Positions 1 to 8,437 of a stretch of 35,570 nucleotides of DNA are shown here, piece by piece. The stretch is taken from NCBI RefSeq assembly GCF_000189395.1, contig NZ_AEPB01000023.1, positions 1-35,570 of the forward strand. Direction: 5' to 3'. Numbering within the stretch: the first letter of the stretch is position 1; every line of letters starts with the position of its first letter. The notes under the pieces are model-generated. The model worked only from the letters and a program-made list of their open reading frames with translations, was not told the origin of the DNA and did not search any database. The translations under genes and the position numbers were made by a program. This stretch comes from Planococcus donghaensis MPA1U2. Its GTDB lineage: Bacteria; Bacillota; Bacilli; Bacillales_A; Planococcaceae.

Positions 1-1
1 A

Positions 2-520
2 TCCGTTTACGGCGAAGAAGCCGGTGCACAATTTGAAGAAACATGGAAGTCACACATTGGCTACTTTGTGGATTACGTAACAGCAACAGGTGAAGGCAAC
101 AAAGAAGGGCAAGAACAAGCGCGTGCCGAGCTGGATCAGTATATCTTAGACCAAGCGGCATTCTTAGACGCAGCAACTGAAGGACGCGTACCAGCCGATG
201 CACTTGAAGAAGGCTTAACAGCCCACGTTGGACAATTACTAGGCGCATTTGATTCATACGTAGCCGGCGACTTTGACGCAGCGTACAGCTCAATTCGCGA
301 AGCGTATGCACATATGCAAATGCCAGCAGCAGGCTTGTCTGCGGCAATCGTGGATCAATTCCCAGATCAATTTAGCGCAACCGAAATGCCATCTGAAATG
401 CCGAAAACAGGCATGGGCGGCATGGCCGATCAAAACTCATTCCCAATCGTATGGGTTCTTATAGGCTTGATGTTAGCTACATTGACAACAGTAGTAGCAG
501 TTCGTACACGTAAACAGTAA
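2..520 (+). CDS. Sortase-anchored surface protein, C-terminal fragment
   Basis: The reading frame is open from the first bases of the window, so this is the 3' part of a longer gene. The visible part is about 172 residues: an acidic, alanine-rich, helical region with a motif around GYFVDYV and LLGAFDSYVAGDFDAAY, then a cell-wall sorting signal. The signal has MPKTG (a variant of LPXTG), a 21-residue hydrophobic stretch (FPIVWVLIGLMLATLTTVVAV) and a basic tail RTRKQ, so the protein is probably secreted and attached to peptidoglycan by sortase. The helical part resembles, from memory, surface proteins that databases loosely label copper amine oxidase-like; I see no catalytic motif to support that enzyme. 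The next gene is a CopC-type protein, which fits a copper theme but does not prove one. A hairpin terminator follows directly. GC content looks somewhat higher than in the neighbours. Confidence 0.75.
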   Translation, partial: SVYGEEAGAQFEETWKSHIGYFVDYVTATGEGNKEGQEQARAELDQYILDQAAFLDAATEGRVPADALEEGLTAHVGQLLGAFDSYVAGDFDAAYSSIREAYAHMQMPAAGLSAAIVDQFPDQFSATEMPSEMPKTGMGGMADQNSFPIVWVLIGLMLATLTTVVAVRTRKQ

Positions 521-532
521 TTAAAATATAAC

Positions 533-563
533 AAAAAAGCTAGCCCTCCTGGCTAGCTTTTTG
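533..563 (+). terminator. Rho-independent terminator after the surface protein gene
   Basis: An eight-base-pair stem AGCTAGCC/GGCTAGCT with loop CTCCT is preceded by a run of A and followed by a run of T, 13 bases after the stop codon. Confidence 0.85.
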
Positions 564-712
564 TTTACTAAAATAAGGCGTAGAGAGTTTCAATTTTTAC
601 TATATTGTGTCGAAAGCTCTGAAATGGGTAAAAGTTTTGAGTTTCGAAAAATTATAAAGAAAAACATACCTAAAAGTACTGTAAAATCGAAAAAGAAATG
701 GAGATGAAGTAT

Positions 713-1267
713 ATGAAGAAAATAATGATTTTATTGGTATTAGCTATTTTTTCATTACCAGTAGTTGGGCAAGCGCATACGACATTATCCTCCTCAACAC
801 CTGCAGAGGGATCTGTCGTTGATGAAACATTAGAAGAAGTAGTTTTAACTTTTGGAACGGTTATCGAGCAAGGAAGTACAATGACATTAGAGAGTGAAGA
901 GATGACCTATGATTTTGAAGAAATCACGCTTTCTAGTGAAATGATGACAGGAGCGATAAAAGAACAGCTTCCAAATGGCTCATATACCATTCACTGGGAA
1001 ATCATTGGAGTAGATGGGCATGTGATCGAAGGAGAAGTTCCATTTGAATTAGCAGTCGAAGTTGCTGAAGAAGAACCAGTAGAAGATACTAATGCCGAAA
1101 CTGAAGAAGAACCTATTACCGAAAAAGCAATCGATACAGAACAGGAGTCTGCTCAAGCTTCAGAAACCTCTGAAGAAGACGGGGGCAATATGCTCATTAC
1201 GGTCCTTCTTATATTAGCAGTTGGGGTTATTGGATTTATTGTATTCCGTTTGTTGAAGAAGAAGTGA
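713..1267 (+). CDS. CopC-domain copper-binding protein, membrane anchored
   Basis: A 184-residue secreted protein. Residues 1-21 form a signal peptide ending VVGQA, so the mature protein would begin with His22; in the CopC family an N-terminal histidine is a Cu(II) ligand. The CopC beta-sandwich spans about residues 22-122, with the family-typical start HTTLSSSTPAEGS and end VDGHVIEGEVPFEL, which holds a further conserved Asp-Gly-His. A Glu/Thr-rich linker (about 125-157) leads to one C-terminal transmembrane helix (about 160-180) and a KKK tail, placing the domain outside the membrane. Family knowledge suggests copper binding or delivery at the cell surface. I chose the ATG at 713 over the in-frame ATG at 698 because GGAG at 700-703 is well spaced for 713 and the signal peptide is then canonical. 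The preceding gene encodes a wall-anchored protein but has its own terminator, so this is probably a separate transcript. Confidence 0.85.
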   Translation: MKKIMILLVLAIFSLPVVGQAHTTLSSSTPAEGSVVDETLEEVVLTFGTVIEQGSTMTLESEEMTYDFEEITLSSEMMTGAIKEQLPNGSYTIHWEIIGVDGHVIEGEVPFELAVEVAEEEPVEDTNAETEEEPITEKAIDTEQESAQASETSEEDGGNMLITVLLILAVGVIGFIVFRLLKKK

Positions 1268-1300
1268 TTAGGCTATTTTGCAAGTGAAGAAAAGTTACAG

Positions 1301-1354
1301 AAGAACCCCGAATGATAGTCACTTTAAAAGTGAAATCATTCGGGGTTCTTTTGT
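1301..1354 (+). terminator. Long hairpin terminator, probably bidirectional
   Basis: A 16-base-pair perfect stem, AAGAACCCCGAATGAT at 1301-1316 and its complement at 1335-1350, with a small inner hairpin and TTTTGTT after it. It lies between the convergent copC-like and GGDEF genes and can serve both. Confidence 0.85.
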
Positions 1355-1401
1355 TACAATCTTATTTATAAGTTGTTCGTGCGTTTACCTAACGGAAAAA
1401 T

Positions 1402-2319
1402 TTAAGCGATAACGACTTGGTTTTTGCCTTTATCTTTTGCTGCATACAATGCATCATCTACCCATTCAATCATGCAATTAAGAGAAGAATTATTTGTGAA
1501 ACTTTTACCGCCTATTGATACGGTAACGTCAATTTGCCGGTTTTGTTCTTGAATGTTTAGATTCTGAATTTCTTGGCTTAATCGAGTAGCAATAAGTTCT
1601 AAATCTGCTTTGTTGGTATTAGGCAAAATCACAGCAAACTCGTCTCCGCCAATACGTGCTGTCGTATCGGAAGGTCTTGTGAACTTTGTAATTTGCATGG
1701 CCAGTTGTTTTAATACTTGGTCACCTGTAGGGTGTCCATAAGTATCGTTAATTTCTTTAAAATTGTCTGTATCAATATATAACAAGGATATCGGTGTGTT
1801 TTTCTGATGTGCAGAACGCACTTCTTTTTTTAACTGTTCCTGAAAATAACGCCTGTTAAAAAGTGAAGTCAACGAATCTTTTTCAGCATGCTCTTTCAAT
1901 TGAAGCTCTGTCAACTTTTGTTGTGTAATATCTACATGGCGAATCACTACTCCTTCAACAGAGGCTGCATTAGCTTGCAGAGGATTAGCTTGCATTAAAA
2001 ACCATCTGCTAGCAGTCGAGGAATGACAAGGGTATTCAAAGTTGAAGCAATCTATCTCCCCTGAAAAAACTGCCTGTAAACCTTTTTGGACAGTGGGTTC
2101 TTTATCGCAATACTGAAAGTAATTTGCACCGGTACCACATTTCGATAAATCACTGCCATTATGTATTGCAAACCGATTCCATTCGTTATTTGTAAAACAG
2201 ATTGTTCCGTTAGCGTCGATTAAACAGATAGGATCTCTTAATGAATTTAATATTGATCTATTTATTCCAGGGTCAATCGATAAAAAAGTATTTTCATGTA
2301 CATTCAATATCATCATCAT
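1402..2319 (-). CDS. PAS-GGDEF diguanylate cyclase
   Basis: A 305-residue cytoplasmic protein with no membrane segment. A PAS sensor domain occupies about residues 20-135, including a short cysteine-containing stretch KCGTGANYFQYC (60-71) and a PAS-to-output segment ending VIRHVDITQQK. The GGDEF domain spans about 145-305 with the metal-binding region YIDTDNFKEIND (181-192) and an intact GGDEF at 224-228. RPSD at 215-218 sits five residues before GGDEF, which is the position of the inhibitory c-di-GMP I-site (RxxD). It is therefore predicted to make c-di-GMP from two GTP and to be product-inhibited; the PAS signal is unknown. The start is uncertain: three ATG codons occur in tandem behind a weak AGAAAG, so the true start may be three or six bases downstream. 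It is transcribed alone and converges with the copC-like gene. Confidence 0.9.
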   Translation of the reverse strand: MMMILNVHENTFLSIDPGINRSILNSLRDPICLIDANGTICFTNNEWNRFAIHNGSDLSKCGTGANYFQYCDKEPTVQKGLQAVFSGEIDCFNFEYPCHSSTASRWFLMQANPLQANAASVEGVVIRHVDITQQKLTELQLKEHAEKDSLTSLFNRRYFQEQLKKEVRSAHQKNTPISLLYIDTDNFKEINDTYGHPTGDQVLKQLAMQITKFTRPSDTTARIGGDEFAVILPNTNKADLELIATRLSQEIQNLNIQEQNRQIDVTVSIGGKSFTNNSSLNCMIEWVDDALYAAKDKGKNQVVIA

Positions 2320-2581
2320 CTTTCTATAGGAGAGGTAAGTTTATGCGGTAATACTTCCATTCCCTTTCAATCAAATTTAAAAACTTTAAAATATTTCCAA
2401 TTAGAAATGTTAATTCGATTCACAGAGACCATGGTCATCCTCAAAAATAGAGAAGATTAGAAAATAGAGTTAATAAATGAAATCATTTGAACATGTATGT
2501 TATAAAGGAAAAGGAATATTGAATGTGATTATGGCACTGAAATGTATTACGTTGTGCCATTAAAATGGAAAGGATGATTTT

Positions 2582-3430
2582 TTGTTAGACTTAGGAAATT
2601 TTGAATGGGAAGTGCTCCTTATTGGTGCAGGAGTTATAGTAGCTCAAATAATCGGTGTTTTAATTGCTTTTCTTATTGTAAGGGCCATTGGAAAAAAATT
2701 AATCAATCGATTTTTTGAAAGATTGTTGATAAAGGAAGATGTTACGAAGGGGCGCGCCTTAACGCTTCAAAGCCTATCAGAGAATATTTTTTCATATATT
2801 TTAATCTTTGTTCTGGTTACAACGGTATTTAATATATTCGGTTTGTCTGTAGCAAGTTTGATTGCAGGGGCTGGAATTATTGGATTAGCAATAGGTTTCG
2901 GTGCACAAGGCTTAGTGAGTGATGTCGTAACGGGTTTCTTTTTATTGCTGGAAAAACAGCTTGATGTGAACGATTATGTTACCGTTGGGAACATTGATGG
3001 CATTGTTGAAGCCGTGGGTTTAAGAACAACGAAACTTCGGAGCTTTGATGGTACATTGAATTATATTCCGAACCGAGACATCTTAACCGTCAGCAATCAC
3101 TCGCGAGGCAACATGCGTGCGCTTGTGGATATTGGCATTTCATATGATGAAAATATCGATGAAGCAATGGCAGTTATACAAGAAGCTTGTACACAAATGG
3201 CATCAAGAGATATTGGGATTGTCGATGGACCGGATGTTATTGGCGTGCAAGCATTTGGTGCTTCAGACGTTACGTTGCGCGTCATCGCAAGAGCAGAAAA
3301 TGGCGAACAATGGGCAGTAGAACGGCAATTGCGCAAAGCCATTAAAGAAGCACTTGATGCAAAAGGAATTGAAATTCCATTCCCACATCAAGTAAATATT
3401 CAAAAAAACAGTGGCGTTGTAGAACAATAA
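2582..3430 (+). CDS. Small-conductance mechanosensitive channel, MscS family
   Basis: A 282-residue protein, the usual length for minimal MscS. It has three transmembrane helices at about residues 12-33, 68-86 and 88-118. The third is the glycine/alanine-rich pore helix, visible as SLIAGAGIIGLAIGFGAQGL followed by VSDVVTGFF, and the beta domain begins at about 120 (EKQLDVNDYVTVG). The cytosolic alpha/beta vestibule domain follows to about 275. In the family the channel opens on membrane tension to release solutes during hypo-osmotic shock. The start is TTG with GGAAAGGATG about eight bases upstream; no better ATG lies nearby. It is a single gene that ends at a strong bidirectional terminator shared with the convergent DUF948 gene. 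Confidence 0.9.
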   Translation: MLDLGNFEWEVLLIGAGVIVAQIIGVLIAFLIVRAIGKKLINRFFERLLIKEDVTKGRALTLQSLSENIFSYILIFVLVTTVFNIFGLSVASLIAGAGIIGLAIGFGAQGLVSDVVTGFFLLLEKQLDVNDYVTVGNIDGIVEAVGLRTTKLRSFDGTLNYIPNRDILTVSNHSRGNMRALVDIGISYDENIDEAMAVIQEACTQMASRDIGIVDGPDVIGVQAFGASDVTLRVIARAENGEQWAVERQLRKAIKEALDAKGIEIPFPHQVNIQKNSGVVEQ

Positions 3431-3453
3431 TGCGCTTCAAATAGAAGCATACG

Positions 3454-3482
3454 AAAAGGCAGCCATTTAGGCTGCCTTTTAT
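3454..3482 (+). terminator. Bidirectional terminator
   Basis: Eleven-base-pair stem AAAAGGCAGCC/GGCTGCCTTTT with loop ATTTA. It has A runs on one side and T runs on the other, between convergent genes. Confidence 0.9.
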
Positions 3483-3485
3483 GCA

Positions 3486-3962
3486 TTAGTACTGTTTTTC
3501 ATCGTGTAAAGATGGTGACGAATACGTAGGACGATTGCTTTCGGTGCGTCTTTGATTTTCCAATAATGTGAGTAGCTTAACGGCACCGTTACTCCATTCA
3601 TTTACTTGCGCAATGTTTTCTCGGTCGTGATCAACTCTCGATGCAATGTTCCCTGTAATGGCACGAACAGAAGCGTTCAAGTCAATGACTGAATTCATTG
3701 TGCCTTTTGCGGCATCAACAAGCACAGTAATTTTTTCTGTTTTCATTTGAACGTCTTCTTTTAGTTCATTAGCATGATGAGACAAGTTCGCTGCTTCTAA
3801 TTGAAGTTTATCTGCACGTTCTTTCAATTTGTTTGCTGAACTTTTCATATCTTTCACCGGTTCTTTCATCCCTACTATTAGTAGAACAACTCCGATGATT
3901 GCTATAACTAGCCCTGCTAAAAAGATGACGAGTGCTATGTATAGCCACGTTGTAGAGTCCAT
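3486..3962 (-). CDS. DUF948 membrane-anchored stress protein (YtxG-like)
   Basis: A 158-residue protein with one N-terminal transmembrane helix (about residues 6-31). A long amphipathic helical, coiled-coil-prone region with repeated Leu/Ala heptads follows (about 35-110), then a polar C-terminus ending HDEKQY. This is the architecture of DUF948 proteins such as Bacillus subtilis YtxG, which is part of a sigma-B general stress operon; the biochemical role is unknown. The start has an excellent ribosome binding site, GAGGAGG, eight bases upstream. A sigma-B-type promoter (4004-4029, see that entry) lies 41 bases upstream of the start codon, which supports stress control. No ytxH-like gene follows, unlike in B. 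subtilis, so it is a stand-alone gene here. Confidence 0.85.
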   Translation of the reverse strand: MDSTTWLYIALVIFLAGLVIAIIGVVLLIVGMKEPVKDMKSSANKLKERADKLQLEAANLSHHANELKEDVQMKTEKITVLVDAAKGTMNSVIDLNASVRAITGNIASRVDHDRENIAQVNEWSNGAVKLLTLLENQRRTESNRPTYSSPSLHDEKQY

Positions 3963-4003
3963 GCAATTTCCTCCTCTTTTTTTATGGGTGTCTTGGATAT
4001 GCT

Positions 4004-4029
4004 ATACCCGTAAAACTTCGATTATTAAC
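4004..4029 (-). promoter_or_regulatory. Sigma-B-type promoter for the DUF948 gene
   Basis: On the minus strand the sequence reads GTTAAT, 14 bases, GGGTAT. The -10 box matches the sigma-B consensus GGGTAT exactly and the -35 box resembles GTTTAA. It is 41 bases upstream of the DUF948 start codon, and homologues of that gene are known sigma-B targets. Confidence 0.6.
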
Positions 4030-4165
4030 ATAATAGAAGGAATAGGTCTTGAGAGTTTGCTAATCCGCAAACAACTCCCATAATGTAAACGAGTATGGTA
4101 GAATTTTATCACATATGTATAAATTATCTGGCATTTTTTAAATGTGAGAAAGAGCAGGTGCAGAA

Positions 4166-4981
4166 ATGATTGTCGGAATAGATGCAGGTGGTACATTGAT
4201 CAAAGTGGCGTATACCAAAAAAGGGGAGGTCCATTTTGAAAAGTACCCAATTGCTGAAATCGAGCAAGTTGCAGACTGGGTGAATAATCTCGGTGACTGC
4301 AAAGTTTGTGTTACGGGAGGAAGGTCGGGAGTGCTTGTTTCGTTACTCGATCAACCAGCACAAGAAATGGTAGAATTTGAAGCTACACATCTCGGCGTAC
4401 AAGTTCTACTTGAGAAAAACGGAACTTTAGAAGATGCTTATTTAGTGACCAACGTGGGGACCGGAACGTCCATTCATTGTATACAAGATAATATGCAAGA
4501 ACGACTAGGCGGTACAGGTGTTGGCGGCGGTACGTTAATTGGGTTAAGCCATTTGTTGACGGGAGTTACTCGGTATGACGAAATCGTCGAATTGGCAAGC
4601 CGAGGTTCGCGTGATCGCCTCGATTTAAAAGTTAAAGATATATACGAAGACAAAGAGCCGCCCATTTCAGGAGAGCTAACAGCTAGTAATTTTGGTCAGA
4701 ATTTGTTTGCGATTTCAGATGGTGTGACGAAAGAAGAGTTGCTAGCGGCAGTAATAGGACTTGTAGGTGAAACGGTTAGCACAGTAAGTGTTCAAGCAGC
4801 TCGCCAATGCAGAAGTTCTACTATTGTTTACATTGGTTCTTCATTTATTGATAATCCACTTTTAAAAGAAGTGGTAACAAGCTACACCATTTTACGAGGT
4901 TCTGTTCCTGTGTTTCCTGATAACGGAGAGTTTTCTGGAGCAATGGGCGCGATGACTGCGTTAACTAAAAAGGTTGTCTAA
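4166..4981 (+). CDS. coaW: Type II pantothenate kinase
   Basis: A 271-residue ASKHA-fold kinase that phosphorylates pantothenate to 4'-phosphopantothenate with ATP, the first step of coenzyme A synthesis in the cytoplasm. It follows the Staphylococcus aureus CoaW sequence closely from memory: the ATP-binding opening MIVGIDAGGTLIK, the CVTGGRSG segment, Glu70 in EFEAT at the place of the S. aureus catalytic Glu, NVGTGTSIH, a glycine-rich GGTGVGGGT loop, DLKVKDIYEDKEPPI, LTASNFG, and VYIGSSF near the C-terminus. Type II enzymes of this kind are typically not feedback-inhibited by CoA. The ATG at 4166 has AGGTG five bases upstream. It is a single gene, divergent from the DUF948 gene and ended by a hairpin terminator. 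Confidence 0.93.
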   Translation: MIVGIDAGGTLIKVAYTKKGEVHFEKYPIAEIEQVADWVNNLGDCKVCVTGGRSGVLVSLLDQPAQEMVEFEATHLGVQVLLEKNGTLEDAYLVTNVGTGTSIHCIQDNMQERLGGTGVGGGTLIGLSHLLTGVTRYDEIVELASRGSRDRLDLKVKDIYEDKEPPISGELTASNFGQNLFAISDGVTKEELLAAVIGLVGETVSTVSVQAARQCRSSTIVYIGSSFIDNPLLKEVVTSYTILRGSVPVFPDNGEFSGAMGAMTALTKKVV

Positions 4982-4991
4982 TTTCTAAACA

Positions 4992-5037
4992 AAAACGTCT
5001 TGCCCAACCAGTCGAATGGTCGGACAAGACGTTTTTT
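4992..5037 (+). terminator. Bidirectional terminator between coaW and nitroreductase gene
   Basis: A long imperfect hairpin: AAAACGTCTTG pairs with CAAGACGTTTT, with an inner CCAACCA/TGGTCGG arm and a small loop, followed by TTTTTT. The genes on either side converge. Confidence 0.85.
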
Positions 5038-5039
5038 AC

Positions 5040-5597
5040 CTATTCACTAATAATCGTCAACTTTTCACGAATATCAGTACGTTCTTGTTTTGCTGGGATG
5101 TGGGCAGGGTAGCCAATCATCATCGTTGCAACAATTTTTTCTCCTGGTTGGACGCCGATAGCTTCGCGGAACACAGGGTTATATATCCAGTCGTTAGAAC
5201 GCCAAATCATACCAATGCCACGTTCCCAAGCAGCGAGTTGGAAATTTTGAAGCATCGAAGAAACGGCGCCGTAATCTTCATCCCATCTTCTTTGTCTAGG
5301 ATCTTCAGGCATGATTACGACTAAGTGAAGCGGGATGCTGCGGAAATAATCCGCTTTGTTAAATGCTTTTGCAGGCGTTTCTCCATCAGCTGTTTTCATA
5401 GCTTCAAGAAAAGCTTGAACAAATTTCTCTTTGCCAGCCCCGGTATAAAGCTGGAAACGCCAAGGTTCATTAACTTTATGATTAGGTGCCCATTTGGCGA
5501 CATTCAATAGGTTGATAATTTCTTCGGTATTAACGGCGTCAACTTTAAATTTCTTGATTGAGCGTCTTTCCATGATATTCTGGTCAATACGATTCAT
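5040..5597 (-). CDS. Nitroreductase family FMN flavoprotein
   Basis: A 185-residue protein of the FMN-dependent nitroreductase fold, NAD(P)H-using in the family and usually dimeric. The FMN phosphate-binding start is visible as ERRSIKKF (residues 10-17), followed by AKWAPNHKVNEPWRF, a family-typical segment over the flavin, and the conserved C-terminal patch GEKIVATMMIGYPA. The short length and the Ala-Pro-Asn-His motif fit the YdjA-like subgroup. The physiological substrate cannot be told from the sequence. The ATG is preceded by AAGGAGAG about ten bases upstream. It is transcribed alone, convergent with coaW, and divergent from hemY. Confidence 0.88.
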   Translation of the reverse strand: MNRIDQNIMERRSIKKFKVDAVNTEEIINLLNVAKWAPNHKVNEPWRFQLYTGAGKEKFVQAFLEAMKTADGETPAKAFNKADYFRSIPLHLVVIMPEDPRQRRWDEDYGAVSSMLQNFQLAAWERGIGMIWRSNDWIYNPVFREAIGVQPGEKIVATMMIGYPAHIPAKQERTDIREKLTIISE

Positions 5598-5752
5598 CAG
5601 TAAACAGCTCTCCTTTTCGGATAAAAATTACGAGTACTTATCTTTTATCCTACCATGGCTAAGTATTAAAGCGTATTAAAACGGACAAAAAGAACAATGT
5701 AGTCAGATAGAAATATTGGTAGAATAGAAGCATAAGCAAGGAGTGGATCAAA

Positions 5753-7156
5753 TTGAAGAAAATTGTAGTCATTGGGGGAGGCATTACGGGTCTTTCCGCC
5801 ATGTATTATTTGCAAAAGCTAAATATGCAAGAAAACCTCGGACTAGAGTTGGTTCTAATTGAACGTTCATCTCAGCTAGGTGGCAAGATTAAAACGGTAA
5901 AGAACGAAGAGTTCATTATGGAAGTCGGGGCAGACTCCATTGTTGCACGTCATGCCAGTGTTATGCCGCTCATCGAAGAGTTGGGGTTAAAAGAGCGGAT
6001 GGTTTATAACGGTACAGGGATTTCTTATTTATATGCGAATAATGTACTCCATGCTATTCCAAAAGACAGTGTCTTTGGTATTCCCATGAGCAAAGAAGCG
6101 TTATTTAGTTCAACGCTTGTTTCAGAAGAAGGAAAACAGGCAGCGTTAAAAGATTTTACTAGCCCGAACGAAAATTATACACGGGATAGTTCAATTGGGG
6201 AGTTTCTAGAAGCTTTTTTAGGCAAAGAGTTGGTTGAAAATCAAATTGCGCCAGTGTTATCCGGCGTCTATTCAGGAAATCTTTATGAGTTAACTTTATC
6301 ATCGACATTGCCGTATTTAGTCGATTACAAAAATAAGTATGGCAGTATTATTAAAGGTTTTGAAGCAAATAAAGAATTTTTTCAAGGTGCCGCAAATAAA
6401 AAATTCATTTCATTTGATGACGGTATGGAAGTATTGATTGATACATTAGAAAACAAATTAGAACAAAATCGAATTATCAAAGGAATCGGGACAAAGTCTA
6501 TTAAAAAAGACAAAGACGGCTACCTGATAAAGCTTGAAAATGGTGAAGCATTAGAAGCTGATTACGTAATTTTGGCTACCCCGCATCAAGTAGCACAAGA
6601 GTTATTGAATTTGCCCGAGCTAAACACTGAATTTGATCAGTTTTTAAACTCTTCGTTGATTAGTGTGTATCTCGGTTATGATATTCCGGACGACCGTATG
6701 CCAGAAGACGGTACAGGTTTTATCGTGTCGCAAGAAAGCGACCTGCATTGTAACGCATGTACATGGACAAGTCGGAAATGGCAACATACATCTAAAAACC
6801 AAAAACTATTGGTACGGTTATTTTACAAAAGTTCACACCCATTATATGGTCAGCTAAAAGATTTGTCAGAAGAAGAATTGGTGAAAGTGGCCATGAGCGA
6901 TATCGAAAAAAGTTTGGGGATCAAAGAGCTGCCATTGACTGCCGAAGTAACAGGGTGGAAAAACTTAATGCCTAATTATCATATGGAACATAAAAATGCG
7001 ATTAATGCATTGGAGTTGAAAATGGAAGCCATAGTCCCGCGTATTAAACTCGCAGGCTCTTCTTATTTTGGAGTGGGAATTGGCGCGTGCATTCAAAATG
7101 GTGCTGACTTAGCAAAGATTATTGTAAATAATTTAGCCGAAAGAGATGAAAAGTAA
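5753..7156 (+). CDS. hemY: Protoporphyrinogen/coproporphyrinogen III oxidase
   Basis: A 467-residue FAD enzyme of heme synthesis. The Rossmann FAD-binding motif VVIGGGITGLSAMYY is at about residues 5-19, followed by a conserved acidic ERSSQLGGK. The C-terminal flavin-contact segment SSYFGVGIGACIQNG is at about 436-450. In Bacillales this family (HemY, renamed CgoX) oxidises coproporphyrinogen III to coproporphyrin III using oxygen, before ferrochelatase. The start is TTG with AAGGAGTGG a few bases upstream and no competing ATG. TAGAAT at 5720-5725 could be a -10 box. No hemE or hemH lies nearby, so it is separated from the hemEHY cluster arrangement known in B. subtilis. Confidence 0.93.
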   Translation: MKKIVVIGGGITGLSAMYYLQKLNMQENLGLELVLIERSSQLGGKIKTVKNEEFIMEVGADSIVARHASVMPLIEELGLKERMVYNGTGISYLYANNVLHAIPKDSVFGIPMSKEALFSSTLVSEEGKQAALKDFTSPNENYTRDSSIGEFLEAFLGKELVENQIAPVLSGVYSGNLYELTLSSTLPYLVDYKNKYGSIIKGFEANKEFFQGAANKKFISFDDGMEVLIDTLENKLEQNRIIKGIGTKSIKKDKDGYLIKLENGEALEADYVILATPHQVAQELLNLPELNTEFDQFLNSSLISVYLGYDIPDDRMPEDGTGFIVSQESDLHCNACTWTSRKWQHTSKNQKLLVRLFYKSSHPLYGQLKDLSEEELVKVAMSDIEKSLGIKELPLTAEVTGWKNLMPNYHMEHKNAINALELKMEAIVPRIKLAGSSYFGVGIGACIQNGADLAKIIVNNLAERDEK

Positions 7157-7232
7157 AAAAATACTCACATAGCAGAGGCAAAGAGATGTAGGAATAGAAT
7201 CTTGCTCATATCTTTAGTGGTAACAAAAAATC

Positions 7233-7276
7233 AAAAAACCAGCAGTCTAGATAAATTCTAGGCTGCTGGTTTTTGT
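7233..7276 (-). terminator. Bidirectional terminator between hemY and the NlpC/P60 gene
   Basis: AAAAACCAGCAG and CTGCTGGTTTTT form a 12-base-pair stem, extended inward by TCTAG/CTAGG with loop ATAAATT. A and T runs flank both ends and the genes converge. Confidence 0.9.
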
Positions 7277-7289
7277 TATTGCGTATTTT

Positions 7290-8345
7290 TTATTTCATGA
7301 CGTTTAAACGTTTGTAACTGTCGAACTTTGAACTCCAGTATTTATCATTCAAACTTGTAATTTGAACGCGATCACCACCGGCGTGGATAAAGCTATTGTT
7401 ACCAATTAAAATTCCCATATGTGAAATTCCTGGACGATAAGTGTCTTTAAAGAATACTAAATCGCCAACTTCAGGAGAACTAACAGGAGAAGATAGCGCA
7501 TAAAAGCCTGTGGTGTTCGTTCTTGGAACACTGAATCCTGCTTGATTGTAAACATAGTAAATATAGCCACTGCAATCAAATCCGCCTGGTGCAGATCCAG
7601 CCCATTTATAAGGTGTACCTAAGTAAGATGTTGCTGATGTTATTAATGTAGAAATCGCACCAGAATTGACGGGAGGAGTGACTACTGGATTTGAAACCGT
7701 TACTAACGAACCGGTAGCTGATTTTGCATCAACTTTTAAAACTTGTCCGATGCGGATTGCACTAGATTTCAAGCTATTCAAACTCATCAATTGTGAAACA
7801 GATGTATTGTGACGTTTAGCAATGTTCGTTAATGTATCACCGCTAACTACGCGATACGTACTTGTGCTAGAAACTGTAGGGGCAGCTGTTGGAACTTTAA
7901 CTGTAGTTGTCGGAGCAACAGTAACTGCTTTTCCGCTAACTGTTAGCTTTTGTCCAGGAAAAATATTGCTTCCAGAAAGCTTATTCAACTGTTGAATTGA
8001 GCTAACGCTCGTGCTGTGAAGTCGAGCAATGCTTGATAACGTATCTCCTGACTTTACGGTATATGTATTTGCCGAAGTGACCGGTGTGCTAGAAACAGCA
8101 GGTTTTGCTGGAGTAGCAACTGTTGTTGCAGCGGCTGAGACTTTGATCGTCTGATTTGGATAAATTGAATTTGACGATAAATTGTTCCATGACAGCAATT
8201 GATTAACCGAAATGTTGTTGCTAGATGCGATTTTCCATAACGTATCTCCAGATTTTACTGTGTAAGTACTTGCCTCAGTATTTGACGTTCCGATAGCCAT
8301 TGACAATGCTGTAGCTGCAAATAACGTAAAAATAATCTTTCTCAT
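7290..8345 (-). CDS. LysM x3 - NlpC/P60 peptidoglycan DL-endopeptidase
   Basis: A 351-residue secreted cell-wall hydrolase. After a signal peptide (about residues 1-25, ending NTEA) it has three LysM peptidoglycan-binding repeats at about 27-69, 94-136 and 163-205, each with the pattern Y-x-V-x-S-G-D-T-L and separated by Thr/Val/Pro-rich linkers. An NlpC/P60 domain spans about 232-351 with catalytic Cys258 in FDCSGY, His309 in ISHMG and a third polar residue His321 in FIHAG. It should cut gamma-D-Glu to diamino acid bonds in stem peptides, like LytE, LytF or CwlS of B. subtilis. I chose the ATG at 8345; the TTG six bases upstream sits directly against AAGGGG, while the ATG is correctly spaced from it. 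A sigma-A-type promoter is placed about 64 bases upstream. Confidence 0.93.
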   Translation of the reverse strand: MRKIIFTLFAATALSMAIGTSNTEASTYTVKSGDTLWKIASSNNISVNQLLSWNNLSSNSIYPNQTIKVSAAATTVATPAKPAVSSTPVTSANTYTVKSGDTLSSIARLHSTSVSSIQQLNKLSGSNIFPGQKLTVSGKAVTVAPTTTVKVPTAAPTVSSTSTYRVVSGDTLTNIAKRHNTSVSQLMSLNSLKSSAIRIGQVLKVDAKSATGSLVTVSNPVVTPPVNSGAISTLITSATSYLGTPYKWAGSAPGGFDCSGYIYYVYNQAGFSVPRTNTTGFYALSSPVSSPEVGDLVFFKDTYRPGISHMGILIGNNSFIHAGGDRVQITSLNDKYWSSKFDSYKRLNVMK

Positions 8346-8408
8346 CCTCAAGCCCCTTTTTGTCGTTTTATTTATCCATAATTCTGTCTAGTCTGTTCGA
8401 GTTACTTA

Positions 8409-8437
8409 ATTCTATATAATTAATGCAATATAGGCAA
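8409..8437 (-). promoter_or_regulatory. Sigma-A-type promoter of the LysM-NlpC/P60 gene
   Basis: On the minus strand TTGCCT is separated by 17 bases from TAGAAT, 64 bases before the start codon, in very AT-rich DNA. Confidence 0.5.
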
